A DNA stretch of 46,301 nt from Flavobacterium sp. (GCA_020403245.1 JADBYA010000020.1:1-46301); one strand, 5' to 3'; positions 16,760 through 25,176 are shown, counted from the stretch's first letter. Translations and numbers: made by a program. Notes: a model not told the origin generated them from the letters alone.

Positions 16760-17079
16760 TGAACAATATTTTAAACGAAATAGGGATTGAAAACTACATT
16801 TTCCTTTCGGTACTGCTTTTTTGTATTGGAGTTTTTGGAGTGTTGTACCGCAGAAATGCCATCATCGTTTTCATGTCTATCGAAATTATGCTGAATGCTG
16901 TAAACTTATTATTTGTAGCATTTTCAACCTATCATCAAGACTCCGAAGGACAAGTATTTGTGTTTTTCTCGATGGCAGTTGCAGCAGCAGAAGTTGCTGT
17001 AGGATTGGCAATTCTAGTTTCTGTTTTTCGAAACTTGGGTTCCATTGATATCGATAATTTAAAGAATTTAAAAGGATAA
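16759..17079 (+). CDS. nuoK: NADH-quinone oxidoreductase subunit K
   Basis: Small membrane-arm subunit with three helices that helps form the proton path. The conserved Glu residues lie in [19 protein letters not shown] and [18 protein letters not shown], and the usual GVLYRRNAI loop precedes them. 106 residues, complete. It overlaps nuoJ by one base; 6 bp separate it from nuoL. Confidence 0.97.
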   Translation: MNNILNEIGIENYIFLSVLLFCIGVFGVLYRRNAIIVFMSIEIMLNAVNLLFVAFSTYHQDSEGQVFVFFSMAVAAAEVAVGLAILVSVFRNLGSIDIDNLKNLKG

Positions 17080-17085
17080 TCTGGA

Positions 17086-18984
17086 ATGGAAAAAAATTTA
17101 GCTTTAGTATTACTCTTATCTCCATTTGTTGGATTTCTTTTCAATATTTTCTTTGGAAAAAAAGTAAGCAGAACGATTTCTGGCACTATCGGAACATTGA
17201 CTGTAGTGGTTTCATTTTTATTATCAATTTGCTTTTTTGCCCAATTGAACCAAAACGGAAAACCATTCGAGATCTCTTTATTTGATTGGATACAGGTTAG
17301 TAATTTCAAATTAGACTTTGGAGTTTTATTAGACCAATTGTCTTTATTGTGGTTATTATTCGTTACCGGAATTGGTTCGTTAATTCACCTCTACTCTATC
17401 AGCTACATGCACGATGACGAGAATATGCATAAATTTTTTGCTTATTTAAATTTGTTCGTATTTTTCATGATAACGTTAGTAGTTGGTAGCAACTTATTAG
17501 TCATGTTCATCGGTTGGGAAGGCGTTGGATTGTGTTCGTATTTGCTGATTGGATTTTGGTATAAAAATCAACCCTATAATGATGCCGCGAAAAAAGCGTT
17601 TATCATGAATCGTATTGGCGATTTAGGGTTTTTGATTGGGATTTTTATTTTGGGAAGTTTGTTTTCAACATTAAATTTTACTGAGTTAAAGCAAACTTTA
17701 ACAAACCTAAATTTCACAACAACTACGATTCCAATTTTATTAGGAATCGCTGCTCTTTGCCTATTCATAGGCGCTTGTGGAAAATCAGCCCAATTACCGT
17801 TATACACTTGGTTGCCCGATGCGATGGCTGGTCCAACTCCAGTTTCGGCATTAATTCACGCCGCGACGATGGTAACGGCAGGTATTTTTATGGTAACTAG
17901 AATGAACTTCTTGTTTGATTTAACTCCGGATGTACAAAATATAATCGCCATTGTAGGTGCGTTGACTGCTTTAGTAGCTGCTTCCATTGGTTTACTACAA
18001 AATGATATTAAAAAAGTATTGGCTTATTCTACTGTTTCGCAGTTAGGATTAATGTTTTTAGCTTTAGGATTGGGTGCTTATACTGTTGCGGTTTTTCACG
18101 TAATTACGCATGCGTTTTTCAAAGCGTGTTTGTTCTTGGGCTCGGGTTCTGTAATTCACGGATTGCACGGTGAACAAGACATGCGAAAAATGGGAGGATT
18201 ACGCAAAGCGATGCCTATCACTTTCTGGACGATGATGATATCCACTTTAGCTATTGCTGGAATTTTCCCTTTTGCGGGTTTCTGGTCCAAAGACGAAATC
18301 TTAATGGTGGCTTTTGAACACAATAAAGTATTATGGATAGTCGCTTCAATTGCGTCTATCATGACCGCTTTCTATATGTTCCGATTGATGTACTTGACGT
18401 TTTTCAAAGACTTCAGAGGGACGAATGAACAAAAACATCATTTGCATGAAAGCCCAAGTTTAATTACAATTCCATTAGTAATCTTGGCTATTTTAGCTGC
18501 TATTGGTGGCGCCATTAATTTGCCAGGAAGCATGTGGTTGAACCACTTCATGGAACCCATTTTATCAGGAAAACACGAAGCACATCATCTTGGAACGCAA
18601 GAATACATGTTGATGGGAATAGCATTAGCTGGAGCATTGATTGGTATCATTTGGGCGAATGCCAAATATATCAAACAGTCATTTGTTCCTAAAGAAGATT
18701 CTGAAATCGTTGGTTTAAACAAAACGATTTACAATAAATATTATGTAGACGAATTTTACACGTTTTTAATTGTAAGACCAGTCAATAGTTTGGCTAATTT
18801 CTTCAGAACAACCTTAGAGCCTGCTTTAGGAAAAGTAGTTTTCAGTTTAGGAACGGCTGCCAATGGATTAGGAACTCAAGGAAAGAAATTGCAAAACGGA
18901 AATATTGGTTTATACCTTTTTGCCTTTGTGATTGGAGTTTGTGCCATCATATCGTATTTATTTATAACGCATACAGCTCAATAA
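17086..18984 (+). CDS. nuoL: NADH-quinone oxidoreductase subunit L
   Basis: Antiporter-like distal membrane-arm subunit that pumps protons. 632 residues with about 16 helices and the long lateral C-terminal helix. Landmarks: YMHDDENMHKFFAYLNLF, FIGWEGVGLCSYLLIGFWY, KAFIMNRIGDLGF, GKSAQLPLYTWLPDAMAGPT, and SALIHAATMVTAGIF with the lysine and histidine residues of the channel. The cytoplasmic linker near residues 440-520 is His-rich (KHHLHESP, KHEAHHLG). Complete. Confidence 0.97.
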   Translation: MEKNLALVLLLSPFVGFLFNIFFGKKVSRTISGTIGTLTVVVSFLLSICFFAQLNQNGKPFEISLFDWIQVSNFKLDFGVLLDQLSLLWLLFVTGIGSLIHLYSISYMHDDENMHKFFAYLNLFVFFMITLVVGSNLLVMFIGWEGVGLCSYLLIGFWYKNQPYNDAAKKAFIMNRIGDLGFLIGIFILGSLFSTLNFTELKQTLTNLNFTTTTIPILLGIAALCLFIGACGKSAQLPLYTWLPDAMAGPTPVSALIHAATMVTAGIFMVTRMNFLFDLTPDVQNIIAIVGALTALVAASIGLLQNDIKKVLAYSTVSQLGLMFLALGLGAYTVAVFHVITHAFFKACLFLGSGSVIHGLHGEQDMRKMGGLRKAMPITFWTMMISTLAIAGIFPFAGFWSKDEILMVAFEHNKVLWIVASIASIMTAFYMFRLMYLTFFKDFRGTNEQKHHLHESPSLITIPLVILAILAAIGGAINLPGSMWLNHFMEPILSGKHEAHHLGTQEYMLMGIALAGALIGIIWANAKYIKQSFVPKEDSEIVGLNKTIYNKYYVDEFYTFLIVRPVNSLANFFRTTLEPALGKVVFSLGTAANGLGTQGKKLQNGNIGLYLFAFVIGVCAIISYLFITHTAQ

Positions 18985-18993
18985 TTTTACATA

Positions 18994-20430
18994 ATGGATG
19001 TAACTACTATATTATTATTACTTCTTGTTGGTTCGATTGCCACTTATTTGTCTGGGGATAAATTAGCTTCCAAAGTCGCGCTAGTTTTTAGTTTGGGTGC
19101 ATTAGCAATGTCTTTGTATTTACTAAACTTACTACATCTAGGAACAAACATTAGCTTCATAGGAAGTTGGATTGACAATCCAAAAGTAGCTTTAGCTTTC
19201 AAAGCCGATGGATTATCTATGGCAATGGTTTTATTGACAACCTCTTTGACACCATTGATTATTTTTTCTTCATTTGCAAATAGTTTTGCCAACTCTAAAA
19301 ACTTCTACGCTTTAGTATTGTTTATGTCATTTGCCATGACAGGGACTTTCCTTGCAGCCGATGGTTTGTTATACTACATCTTCTGGGAATTAGCATTAAT
19401 TCCAATTTATTTTATTGCTTTACTTTGGGGTAATGGCGATGCCGAAGAGCGCAAAAAAGCGGTATTGAAATTCTTTATTTATACCCTTGGAGGTTCATTA
19501 TTCATGCTCATTGCTTTTGCCTATTTGTATTCAAAAGCGGGAAGCTTTTTATTAGAAGACTTATACAAATTAGATTTAAGTGAATCCGAACAATGCTGGA
19601 TTTTCTTTGCGTTCTTTTTAGCTTATGCCATCAAAATTCCGATTATTCCTTTTCACACTTGGCAGGCAAAAGTATATCAAAAAGCCCCAACAGTTGGAAC
19701 GATGTTGTTGTCAGGAATCATGCTAAAAATGGGATTGTATAGCGTTATTCGTTGGCAATTGCCTATTGCGCCTGATGCTGCAAAAACCTATATGCCTATC
19801 CTAATTGGGTTGAGTATTGCTGGCGTTATTTATGGTTCAATCGTGGCGTTGCGTCAAAAGGATTTGAAAAAATTATTGGCCTATTCTTCGTTGGCACACG
19901 TTGGCCTAATCGCCGCTGGTTGCTACACTTTAACCCTTGACGGATTGAGTGGCGGGGTTTCGCAAATGATTGCTCATGGGTTTGTGATTGTTGGATTATT
20001 CTTTGCTGCTGAAATCATTTTCAGAAGATATGAAACCAATAAAATTGCCGATTTGGGTGGAATAAGAACACTAACACCGAGATTTACTTCGATGTTTATG
20101 ATTTTAGTATTGGCTTCTGTGGCGTTGCCTGGAACTTTCAACTTTGTAGGTGAGTTTACAGTATTATACAGTTTAAGTCAAGTTAATCTTTGGTTTGCGG
20201 TTTTAGGTGGAACAACAATTATTTTAGGAGCGTATTATATGCTGAAAATGTTTCAAGATGTAATGTTGGGAGAAACGAATACGAAAATTTTTGCCGACTT
20301 AACAGGGAATGAAGCCATTATATTTGTCGTAATTATTGGTTTTCTTTTGTTTTTTGGACTTTATCCAAAACCGATTGTTGATTTGGTAACGCCAAGTTTA
20401 AAAGAAATTTTAGAAGTAATAAATAAATAA
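18994..20430 (+). CDS. nuoM: NADH-quinone oxidoreductase subunit M
   Basis: Antiporter-like membrane-arm subunit, 478 residues, about 14 helices. Landmarks: LLYYIFWELALIPIYFI (with the key Glu), KAVLKFFIYTLGGSLFML, AIKIPIIPFHTWQAKVYQKAP, and LKKLLAYSSLAHVG. Complete; short gaps of 9 bp and 4 bp separate it from nuoL and nuoN. Confidence 0.97.
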   Translation: MDVTTILLLLLVGSIATYLSGDKLASKVALVFSLGALAMSLYLLNLLHLGTNISFIGSWIDNPKVALAFKADGLSMAMVLLTTSLTPLIIFSSFANSFANSKNFYALVLFMSFAMTGTFLAADGLLYYIFWELALIPIYFIALLWGNGDAEERKKAVLKFFIYTLGGSLFMLIAFAYLYSKAGSFLLEDLYKLDLSESEQCWIFFAFFLAYAIKIPIIPFHTWQAKVYQKAPTVGTMLLSGIMLKMGLYSVIRWQLPIAPDAAKTYMPILIGLSIAGVIYGSIVALRQKDLKKLLAYSSLAHVGLIAAGCYTLTLDGLSGGVSQMIAHGFVIVGLFFAAEIIFRRYETNKIADLGGIRTLTPRFTSMFMILVLASVALPGTFNFVGEFTVLYSLSQVNLWFAVLGGTTIILGAYYMLKMFQDVMLGETNTKIFADLTGNEAIIFVVIIGFLLFFGLYPKPIVDLVTPSLKEILEVINK

Positions 20431-20434
20431 TAAA

Positions 20435-21841
20435 ATGCAAGTGTTAATAACAATAGTATCATTAGGCGTTTTTTGTCTGTTGGCAGAAATTTTCAATTTA
20501 AGAAAACTACTGGTTCCAGTTACTGTAATAGGTTTACTTGCCATACTAGGTATTTCATTACATCTTTGGGGTATCGACCCAAGTATTGATTCCAACTATG
20601 TGAGCATGATTACAGTCGATAAATTCTCAAACGCTTTCTCTTCGTTATTCATTTTACTTACCCTATTCTTAGTAGCGTTGAGTGGCGACTTCTACAAAGA
20701 CCATCCAACTAAAATTTCCGATTTTATTGCTATCAAAATATTCCTTTTGGCAGGAGCTGTTGCTATGGTTTCATTTGCCAACTTATCCATGTTTTTTCTT
20801 GGAATTGAAGTGCTATCCATTTCATTATACATCTTAGCCGCGAGCCGAAGATTGGATGTGAAAAGTAACGAAGCCGGAATGAAATACTTCCTTATGGGTT
20901 CGTTTGCTTCGGGAATTATACTATTTGGAATTTGTTTGATTTATGGTGCTACAGGTTATTTTGACATAGCCGAAATCAAAGACTTATCACAAGGTGCAGG
21001 TTTACCAATTTGGTTCCCAATAGGAATTACAATGATGATTATCGGAATGTTATTCAAAATTGCTGCTGCACCATTCCACTTTTGGGCTCCAGATGTTTAT
21101 GAAGGTTCGCCATCCATGACCACAGCTACAATGAGTACTTTAGCTAAGGTGGTAGCTATGGCAGCATTATACAAATTAGTAGTTGGTATGAACTCATCAT
21201 TATCAACAACATTTGAAATGGTAATTGTAGTCGTTTCTATTCTTTCTATGACTATTGGAAACATCATGGCCTTGCGTCAAGACAATGTGAAACGTATGTT
21301 GGCTTTCTCCGGAATATCCCATGCCGGATTTATGTTGATGGCACTTTTGAGTTTAACCACTGCTGCTAGTACGTTGTTATATTACACTGCTGCTTATGCC
21401 TTGGCAGGAATTGCCTCTTTTGCCGTAATTATTTATGTTACTAAAAACAAAGACAACGAAGATATTGCCAATTTCAATGGTTTAGGAAAAACCAATCCGT
21501 TATTGGCAGCGATAATAACGGCTTCACTTTTATCAATGGCTGGAATTCCAATTTTTGCTGGATTTTTTGCCAAGTTTATATTGTTTACCCAAGCCATTAA
21601 AGCTGGTTACTTATTCTTAGTAATCGTCGGGGTGATCAACTCTATCATCAGTATTGGCTATTATTTCAAATTAATTTTAGCGATGTACACCAAAGAAGCT
21701 TCAGAAGACACCAGCGCTAGCGAACTGGCGGAGCAAAAACAAGCAGTACCATTTGTGTATTACTTCGTAGCAGTGACCGCTATTTTACTCAACATTATCA
21801 TAGGACTTTATCCGTCTTTTGTGTCTAATTTATTACGCTAA
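20435..21841 (+). CDS. nuoN: NADH-quinone oxidoreductase subunit N
   Basis: Antiporter-like membrane-arm subunit next to NuoK and last gene of complex I. 468 residues, about 14 helices; landmarks FFLGIEVLSISLYILAA, AGMKYFLMGSFASG, FKIAAAPFHFWAPDVYEG and NVKRMLAFSGISHAGFM. The last 33 codons are repeated 1,480 bp downstream (23221-23321), where they end a decayed tail with a different linker. The tail now in use (KEASEDTSASELAEQKQAV) was therefore probably brought in with the inserted Fic module. No terminator hairpin follows this stop. Confidence 0.96.
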   Translation: MQVLITIVSLGVFCLLAEIFNLRKLLVPVTVIGLLAILGISLHLWGIDPSIDSNYVSMITVDKFSNAFSSLFILLTLFLVALSGDFYKDHPTKISDFIAIKIFLLAGAVAMVSFANLSMFFLGIEVLSISLYILAASRRLDVKSNEAGMKYFLMGSFASGIILFGICLIYGATGYFDIAEIKDLSQGAGLPIWFPIGITMMIIGMLFKIAAAPFHFWAPDVYEGSPSMTTATMSTLAKVVAMAALYKLVVGMNSSLSTTFEMVIVVVSILSMTIGNIMALRQDNVKRMLAFSGISHAGFMLMALLSLTTAASTLLYYTAAYALAGIASFAVIIYVTKNKDNEDIANFNGLGKTNPLLAAIITASLLSMAGIPIFAGFFAKFILFTQAIKAGYLFLVIVGVINSIISIGYYFKLILAMYTKEASEDTSASELAEQKQAVPFVYYFVAVTAILLNIIIGLYPSFVSNLLR

Positions 21842-21843
21842 AA
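21741..21843. repeat. 103-bp direct repeat, copy 1 (3' end of nuoN)
   Basis: Matches 23221-23323 at 99 of 103 positions. The four differences all lie in the last 31 bp. To the left, similarity falls off but can be followed back to about 21678 against 23131. Confidence 0.93.
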
Positions 21844-21865
21844 ATCGTTTTTTATTTAATTTCAG

Positions 21866-21928
21866 AACCTATTTTTAGTAAAACATCTGCAGCCAATTAT
21901 GCACCTTTCTCCAAAAGTTCCCATTAGC
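21866..21928 (-). pseudogene. Short remnant resembling the 5' region of an hsdR gene
   Basis: On the minus strand, directly behind the Fic stop codon, 21890-21866 matches the coding strand of the window's own hsdR (about 40605-40580) over 25 bases except for one missing A. It corresponds to residues ADVLLKNRF of HsdR. The preceding bases (21922-21893) also resemble the hsdR part for GETFGENGTIG, at roughly three of four positions with small gaps; a 13-bp segment between the two parts is missing. No frame stays open. It looks like what is left of a type I restriction gene. Confidence 0.5.
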
Positions 21929-22525
21929 TTATGATTTTGAAAAAACCATTAGAGGATGAATGTCATGTTTATCCGCTTTTTTAACAGCAAATATATAGTT
22001 GCTTCTTGCCTCGGTGGCTTTCACTAAATTAGCACTGCCCCAAGAAAAAAATTTACGGTTGTATAATTTTTCCATTATCAAATCTGCAATTAAGCGAGAA
22101 TGTCTTCCGTTTCCGTTGGTAAAACAATGAATACTTACCAATCGATGTTTAAATCGAATGGCTAATTCTTCGGGTTGGTAAGTATTATTTTCCTTCCAAA
22201 AAACAGCATCATCCAATAACATCTTTAATTCAATGGCTATTTGATAACTTTTGATACCGATGTTCTTTTCAGTTGTTCTAAAAGTACCTGCCCATTTCCA
22301 AACTTCGCCATACATTCTTCTATGTAGGTCTTTGATAAATTTTTCTGTAAACAGTTGTTCTGTTTTTAGCTTTTTACCAAAAGTCCATTGAATTGCTTTC
22401 TCAATATTGAGTTGTTCAAATTCGTCCAACTCCTCTCGAGTGGTTATGGAAGGAATAAGTAATCCCTCCTTTTCTTCCTCGCTTAGTGGCGTTTGACCAT
22501 CAATGTATTCAATAGTTAATCCCAT
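21929..22525 (-). CDS. Fic/DOC family protein, mobile mystery protein B
   Basis: A 198-residue Fic-domain protein. Fic enzymes usually transfer AMP or another nucleotide group to target proteins. The core motif is HCFTNGNGRHSR (His133 to Arg144), following helices with WKWAGTFR (77-83). The acidic residue that binds the metal in classical motifs (HxFx[D/E]GNGR) is Asn137 here; this fits the 'mobile mystery protein B' subfamily as I know it. An N-terminal ETLSEEEKEG-like segment (TPLSEEEKEGLLIPSI) is also typical. It overlaps the HTH gene in front of it by 10 bp, as is usual for this A/B pair, so the pair may act as a toxin and its control protein. That role is inferred. Confidence 0.88.
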   Translation of the reverse strand: MGLTIEYIDGQTPLSEEEKEGLLIPSITTREELDEFEQLNIEKAIQWTFGKKLKTEQLFTEKFIKDLHRRMYGEVWKWAGTFRTTEKNIGIKSYQIAIELKMLLDDAVFWKENNTYQPEELAIRFKHRLVSIHCFTNGNGRHSRLIADLIMEKLYNRKFFSWGSANLVKATEARSNYIFAVKKADKHDIHPLMVFSKS

Positions 22526-22980
22526 AGATATTTTGGCATTTCACTTTTAATTTCAAGCGTTTTTTGAGCAATGGCTTTTTCTATACGCTCCTTTGAAATT
22601 TGTTGATCTTCCAACGCCATTGTGTTGTTAGTGCGCATTACTATTTCTGTGGCTAATTCCTTTGCCCGTTTTTCTATCATTTGCTCTAATGATTCGTGTT
22701 TGGAAACAAAACCATATACCAACTGCATATCTATAGCATTGGCAACATCTCGCAAAGAGTTTAAAGTTATTGCACCATTTGCCTCTCGTTCTTCTATTTC
22801 TTTTACACTTTGAGGCGCAATATTTAAACGATTACCTAATTGTCGTAGCGACATTTTTAATGCTGTTCGAAATGTATTGACCCAACCTTTAGTAGGAACG
22901 GCTGTTGCCTTTAAGCCCTTGAAAACAGCTAATTTCTTGTCGGTTTGCTGTAAAAGCAAATACTGTTTATTGTTTTTCAT
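22516..22980 (-). CDS. HTH protein, mobile mystery protein A
   Basis: A 154-residue protein with a central Xre-type helix-turn-helix (about residues 40-90: ALKMSLRQLGNRLNIAPQSVKEIEERE, then the conserved GAITLNSLRDVANAIDMQLVYGF). The C-terminal half is helical (MIEKRAKELATEIVMRTNNTMALE). This matches the family known as mobile mystery protein A, found beside a Fic partner on mobile DNA. It is first in a two-gene operon and overlaps the Fic gene by 10 bp. TAAGG-N6-CCTTA palindromes lie over its promoter, so it probably represses itself. Known for the family: association with mobile elements; inferred: antitoxin-like role. Confidence 0.9.
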   Translation of the reverse strand: MKNNKQYLLLQQTDKKLAVFKGLKATAVPTKGWVNTFRTALKMSLRQLGNRLNIAPQSVKEIEEREANGAITLNSLRDVANAIDMQLVYGFVSKHESLEQMIEKRAKELATEIVMRTNNTMALEDQQISKERIEKAIAQKTLEIKSEMPKYLWD

Positions 22981-23060
22981 AAGAGTATTACCTGAAATAT
23001 TTAGTACAAATTTAAGGCAATACCCTTAAATAAACAAAAAAAAATAAGGATATAACCTTA
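22980..23060 (-). promoter_or_regulatory. Promoter with repeated operator palindromes for the HTH-Fic pair
   Basis: Read on the minus strand, TTTG (23038-23035), a 20-bp spacer and TAAATTTG (23014-23007) form a good promoter. A perfect palindrome TTTAAGG-N6-CCTTAAA (23011-23030) lies over the spacer and -7 box. A second, TAAGG-N6-CCTTA (23045-23060), lies just upstream of the -33 box. A weaker third copy (TAAGA-N6-CCTGA, 22980-22995) touches the start codon. Binding here would block transcription, as in autorepressed antitoxin operons. Confidence 0.65.
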
Positions 23061-23130
23061 AAATTTATACCATCAATCTAATTTGAACTTTTCCTAAGAG
23101 AGCTTTTTTAATATAAATTTTCACTTTTTC

Positions 23131-23321
23131 TAGCAACGTAAACCAAAGTAGCTTCCGATAAAATCGGCGAAGACGATTCGCTAAATACCAATGAAAATTA
23201 TAGTGAAATCAAGCAAAATCAAGCAGTACCATTTGTGTATTACTTCGTAGCAGTGACCGCTATTTTACTCAACATTATCATAGGACTTTATCCTTCTTTT
23301 GTGATTAATTTATTGCGCTAA
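23131..23321 (+). pseudogene. nuoN: Displaced 3' end of nuoN
   Basis: Reads in the nuoN frame as a stop-containing linker (AT*TKVASDKIGEDDS and on) and then the nuoN C-terminus AVPFVYYFVAVTAILLNI to the terminal NLLR and stop. The right 103 bp match the intact gene at 99 positions; the left part has diverged and carries a TAA. No start codon of its own. It is the piece cut from nuoN, or duplicated, when the mobile mystery A/B module inserted. Confidence 0.88.
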
Positions 23322-23323
23322 AA
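23221..23323. repeat. 103-bp direct repeat, copy 2 (displaced nuoN tail)
   Basis: Matches 21741-21843 at 99 of 103 positions, offset 1,480 bp. Together the copies bracket the mobile mystery A/B module. Confidence 0.93.
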
Positions 23324-23344
23324 CTCATTACCTACTTATACAGA

Positions 23345-23376
23345 AAACCATCAAGAGTAATTTTGATAGTTTTTTG
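23345..23376 (+). terminator. Probable original nuo operon terminator
   Basis: AAAACCATCAA and TTGATAGTTTT form a stem with one mismatched pair in eleven; the right arm runs into TTTTTTG. It lies 24 bp behind the displaced nuoN tail, where the operon terminator would be expected before the insertion. No such hairpin follows the intact nuoN. Confidence 0.65.
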
Positions 23377-23406
23377 TTATCAACAATGGCAAAAAATTAA
23401 CTTTTG
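23373..23406 (+). promoter_or_regulatory. Weak candidate promoter for umuC
   Basis: TTTG (23373-23376) and AACTTTTG (23399-23406) are 22 bp apart and come 40 bp before the umuC start. The -7 box lacks the leading T of TAnnTTTG. I see no convincing SOS box, although the LexA site of this group is not something I can recognise with certainty. Confidence 0.3.
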
Positions 23407-23446
23407 TACGCAATAAAATAATTAGACTATTGTGTAATTTTATCCC

Positions 23447-24712
23447 ATGTATGCATTAGTCGATTGTAACAATTTTTATGCTTCGTGCGAACGTGTTTTT
23501 CAGCCACAACTGATAGGAAAACCCATAGTTATTTTATCCAATAACGATGGTTGTGTCATTTCGCGTAGCTATGAAGCCAAAGATTTAGGCATTCCAATGG
23601 GTGCCCCCGAATTTAAAATTCGACAAGAATTAAAGCAAAAAAGTATTCATGTATTTTCCTCCAACTATGCACTATATGGCGATTTGAGTAATAGAGTGAT
23701 GAAAATCTTAGAAGGTTTCACGCCCAATGTAGAAGTGTATAGTATAGACGAAGCATTCCTCAAATTTGATGGAATGAACATTCATGATTACCACGATTAT
23801 GGTTTGCAAATGAAACGCCGTGTTCAAAAATGGCTTAGCATTCCTATTTGCGTAGGTTTTGCTGAAACCAAAGCATTATCCAAAGTGGCCAATAAAATCG
23901 CTAAGAAATATCAGGAACGAACGCAAGGGGTATATATAATCGATAGCGAAGAAAAGCGTATCAAAGCGCTGAAATGGACAAAGATTGAAGATGTTTGGGG
24001 CATTGGTTTTCGACTGACCAAAAAAATGAAAGACAAGAACATCCATACCGCTTATGATTTTACCTTGCCACACAATGAAAATTTTATCAAAACAACCATG
24101 GGCGTTGTGGGTTTGCGATTAAAATATGAATTAGAAGGCCAATCGGTGTTGGAAATGGAAGAACCCAAGGATAAGAAAAACATTGCCGTTACCCGAAGCT
24201 TTGACGGCAATATTACCACGCTTAGCGAAATGACAGAGCGCGTTTCTACCTTTGCCACCGTTTGTGCTGAGAAACTTCGTAAACAAAAATCCTGTTGCTA
24301 TGGGGTCATTGTGTATTTGCGAAAAGACAAATACAAAGTAGAAACCCAACGCTATAATTTTTATAAAATGGAGACGCTTCCGTTTGCCAGTAATTCGTCT
24401 ATAACCATCAGTGGTTTAGCGGTGAAAATGCTAAAAGGAATGTTTGAAGAAGGCGAAATCTATAAAAAAGCAGGTGTTATCGTAACCCAAATTATCCCCG
24501 AAAATCAAAAGCAATTTCACCTCTTTGAAGAAGAAAACCCAAAGCATTTGAAACTAATGCAAGTGATGGATGATTATTATAAAAAAACGGGCGAACGCAA
24601 AATACGATTGGGTAACCAAGACTTACAACGCACTTGGAAAATGAAACAAAACCATTTGTCTAGAAAATACACTACCGATTTTAAGCAAATTTTTGAAGTC
24701 CAATGTCAGTAA
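23447..24712 (+). CDS. umuC: Y-family DNA polymerase, UmuC subunit of DNA polymerase V type
   Basis: Translesion DNA polymerase used in SOS mutagenesis. Visible: the N-terminal MYALVDCNNFYASCERVF with catalytic Asp6, the finger segment VILSNNDGCVISRSYEAK (28-45), the palm motif VYSIDEAFL with Asp101-Glu102, helix-hairpin-helix-type TKIEDVWGIGFRLTKKMK (about 175-192), and the little-finger domain after residue 240. 421 residues is the normal length. It overlaps the downstream umuD-like gene by 10 bp; the order umuC-umuD is the reverse of the usual one. Expression is probably damage-induced, though no operator is recognised. Confidence 0.95.
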   Translation: MYALVDCNNFYASCERVFQPQLIGKPIVILSNNDGCVISRSYEAKDLGIPMGAPEFKIRQELKQKSIHVFSSNYALYGDLSNRVMKILEGFTPNVEVYSIDEAFLKFDGMNIHDYHDYGLQMKRRVQKWLSIPICVGFAETKALSKVANKIAKKYQERTQGVYIIDSEEKRIKALKWTKIEDVWGIGFRLTKKMKDKNIHTAYDFTLPHNENFIKTTMGVVGLRLKYELEGQSVLEMEEPKDKKNIAVTRSFDGNITTLSEMTERVSTFATVCAEKLRKQKSCCYGVIVYLRKDKYKVETQRYNFYKMETLPFASNSSITISGLAVKMLKGMFEEGEIYKKAGVIVTQIIPENQKQFHLFEEENPKHLKLMQVMDDYYKKTGERKIRLGNQDLQRTWKMKQNHLSRKYTTDFKQIFEVQCQ

Positions 24713-25137
24713 AAAACAACCTTACTTTTTTTATTCCCGATATCGAAAACACTCGCGAACTACCCTATTTCCCGAGTGGCATCAAAGCAGGATTTCCTTC
24801 GCCAGCAGCCGATTTTGACGAAAGCAAAATCAGTCTCGATCGCGTATTGGTCAAAAACCACGAAGCCACTTTTTATGCCAAAGCTTCGGGAACATCCATG
24901 ATTGGCGCAGGCATAGACGATGGCGACATTATGATTATCGACAGAAGCTTAGAGCCACAAAACAACAAAATTGCGGTGTGTTGCATTGATGGCGAATTCA
25001 CCGTAAAACGCATCGCTATCAAAAAAGACGGCGTATACCTATTGCCTCAAAACGAAGCTTTTCAACCTATTAAAGTTACAGACGAGAATGAATTAATTAT
25101 TTGGGGCATTGTGACGTATGTGATTAAGAGTGTTTGA
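24703..25137 (+). CDS. umuD: UmuD-like S24 family self-cleaving protein
   Basis: Accessory factor of polymerase V, cleaved by itself when RecA filaments form. The 144-residue protein has a candidate cut site at Ala29-Gly30 (KAGFPSPA), catalytic Ser65 in ASGTSMIGAGI and catalytic Lys102 in EFTVKRIAIK, followed by LLPQNEAFQPI as in LexA/UmuD proteases. It has no N-terminal DNA-binding domain, so it is UmuD-like rather than LexA. It starts inside the end of umuC, suggesting translational coupling. A hairpin terminator follows. Confidence 0.92.
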   Translation: MSVKNNLTFFIPDIENTRELPYFPSGIKAGFPSPAADFDESKISLDRVLVKNHEATFYAKASGTSMIGAGIDDGDIMIIDRSLEPQNNKIAVCCIDGEFTVKRIAIKKDGVYLLPQNEAFQPIKVTDENELIIWGIVTYVIKSV

Positions 25138-25142
25138 AGTTA

Positions 25143-25176
25143 AAAAGACCTAAAATGGCTGTGAAGTCTTTTCTTT
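25143..25176 (+). terminator. Terminator after the umuD-like gene
   Basis: AAAAGAC (25143-25149) pairs with GTCTTTT (25166-25172), with a T-rich run to 25176. The A-rich left flank means it could also work on the minus strand, where it would end a tRNA gene whose 3' remnant appears to follow. Confidence 0.55.
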
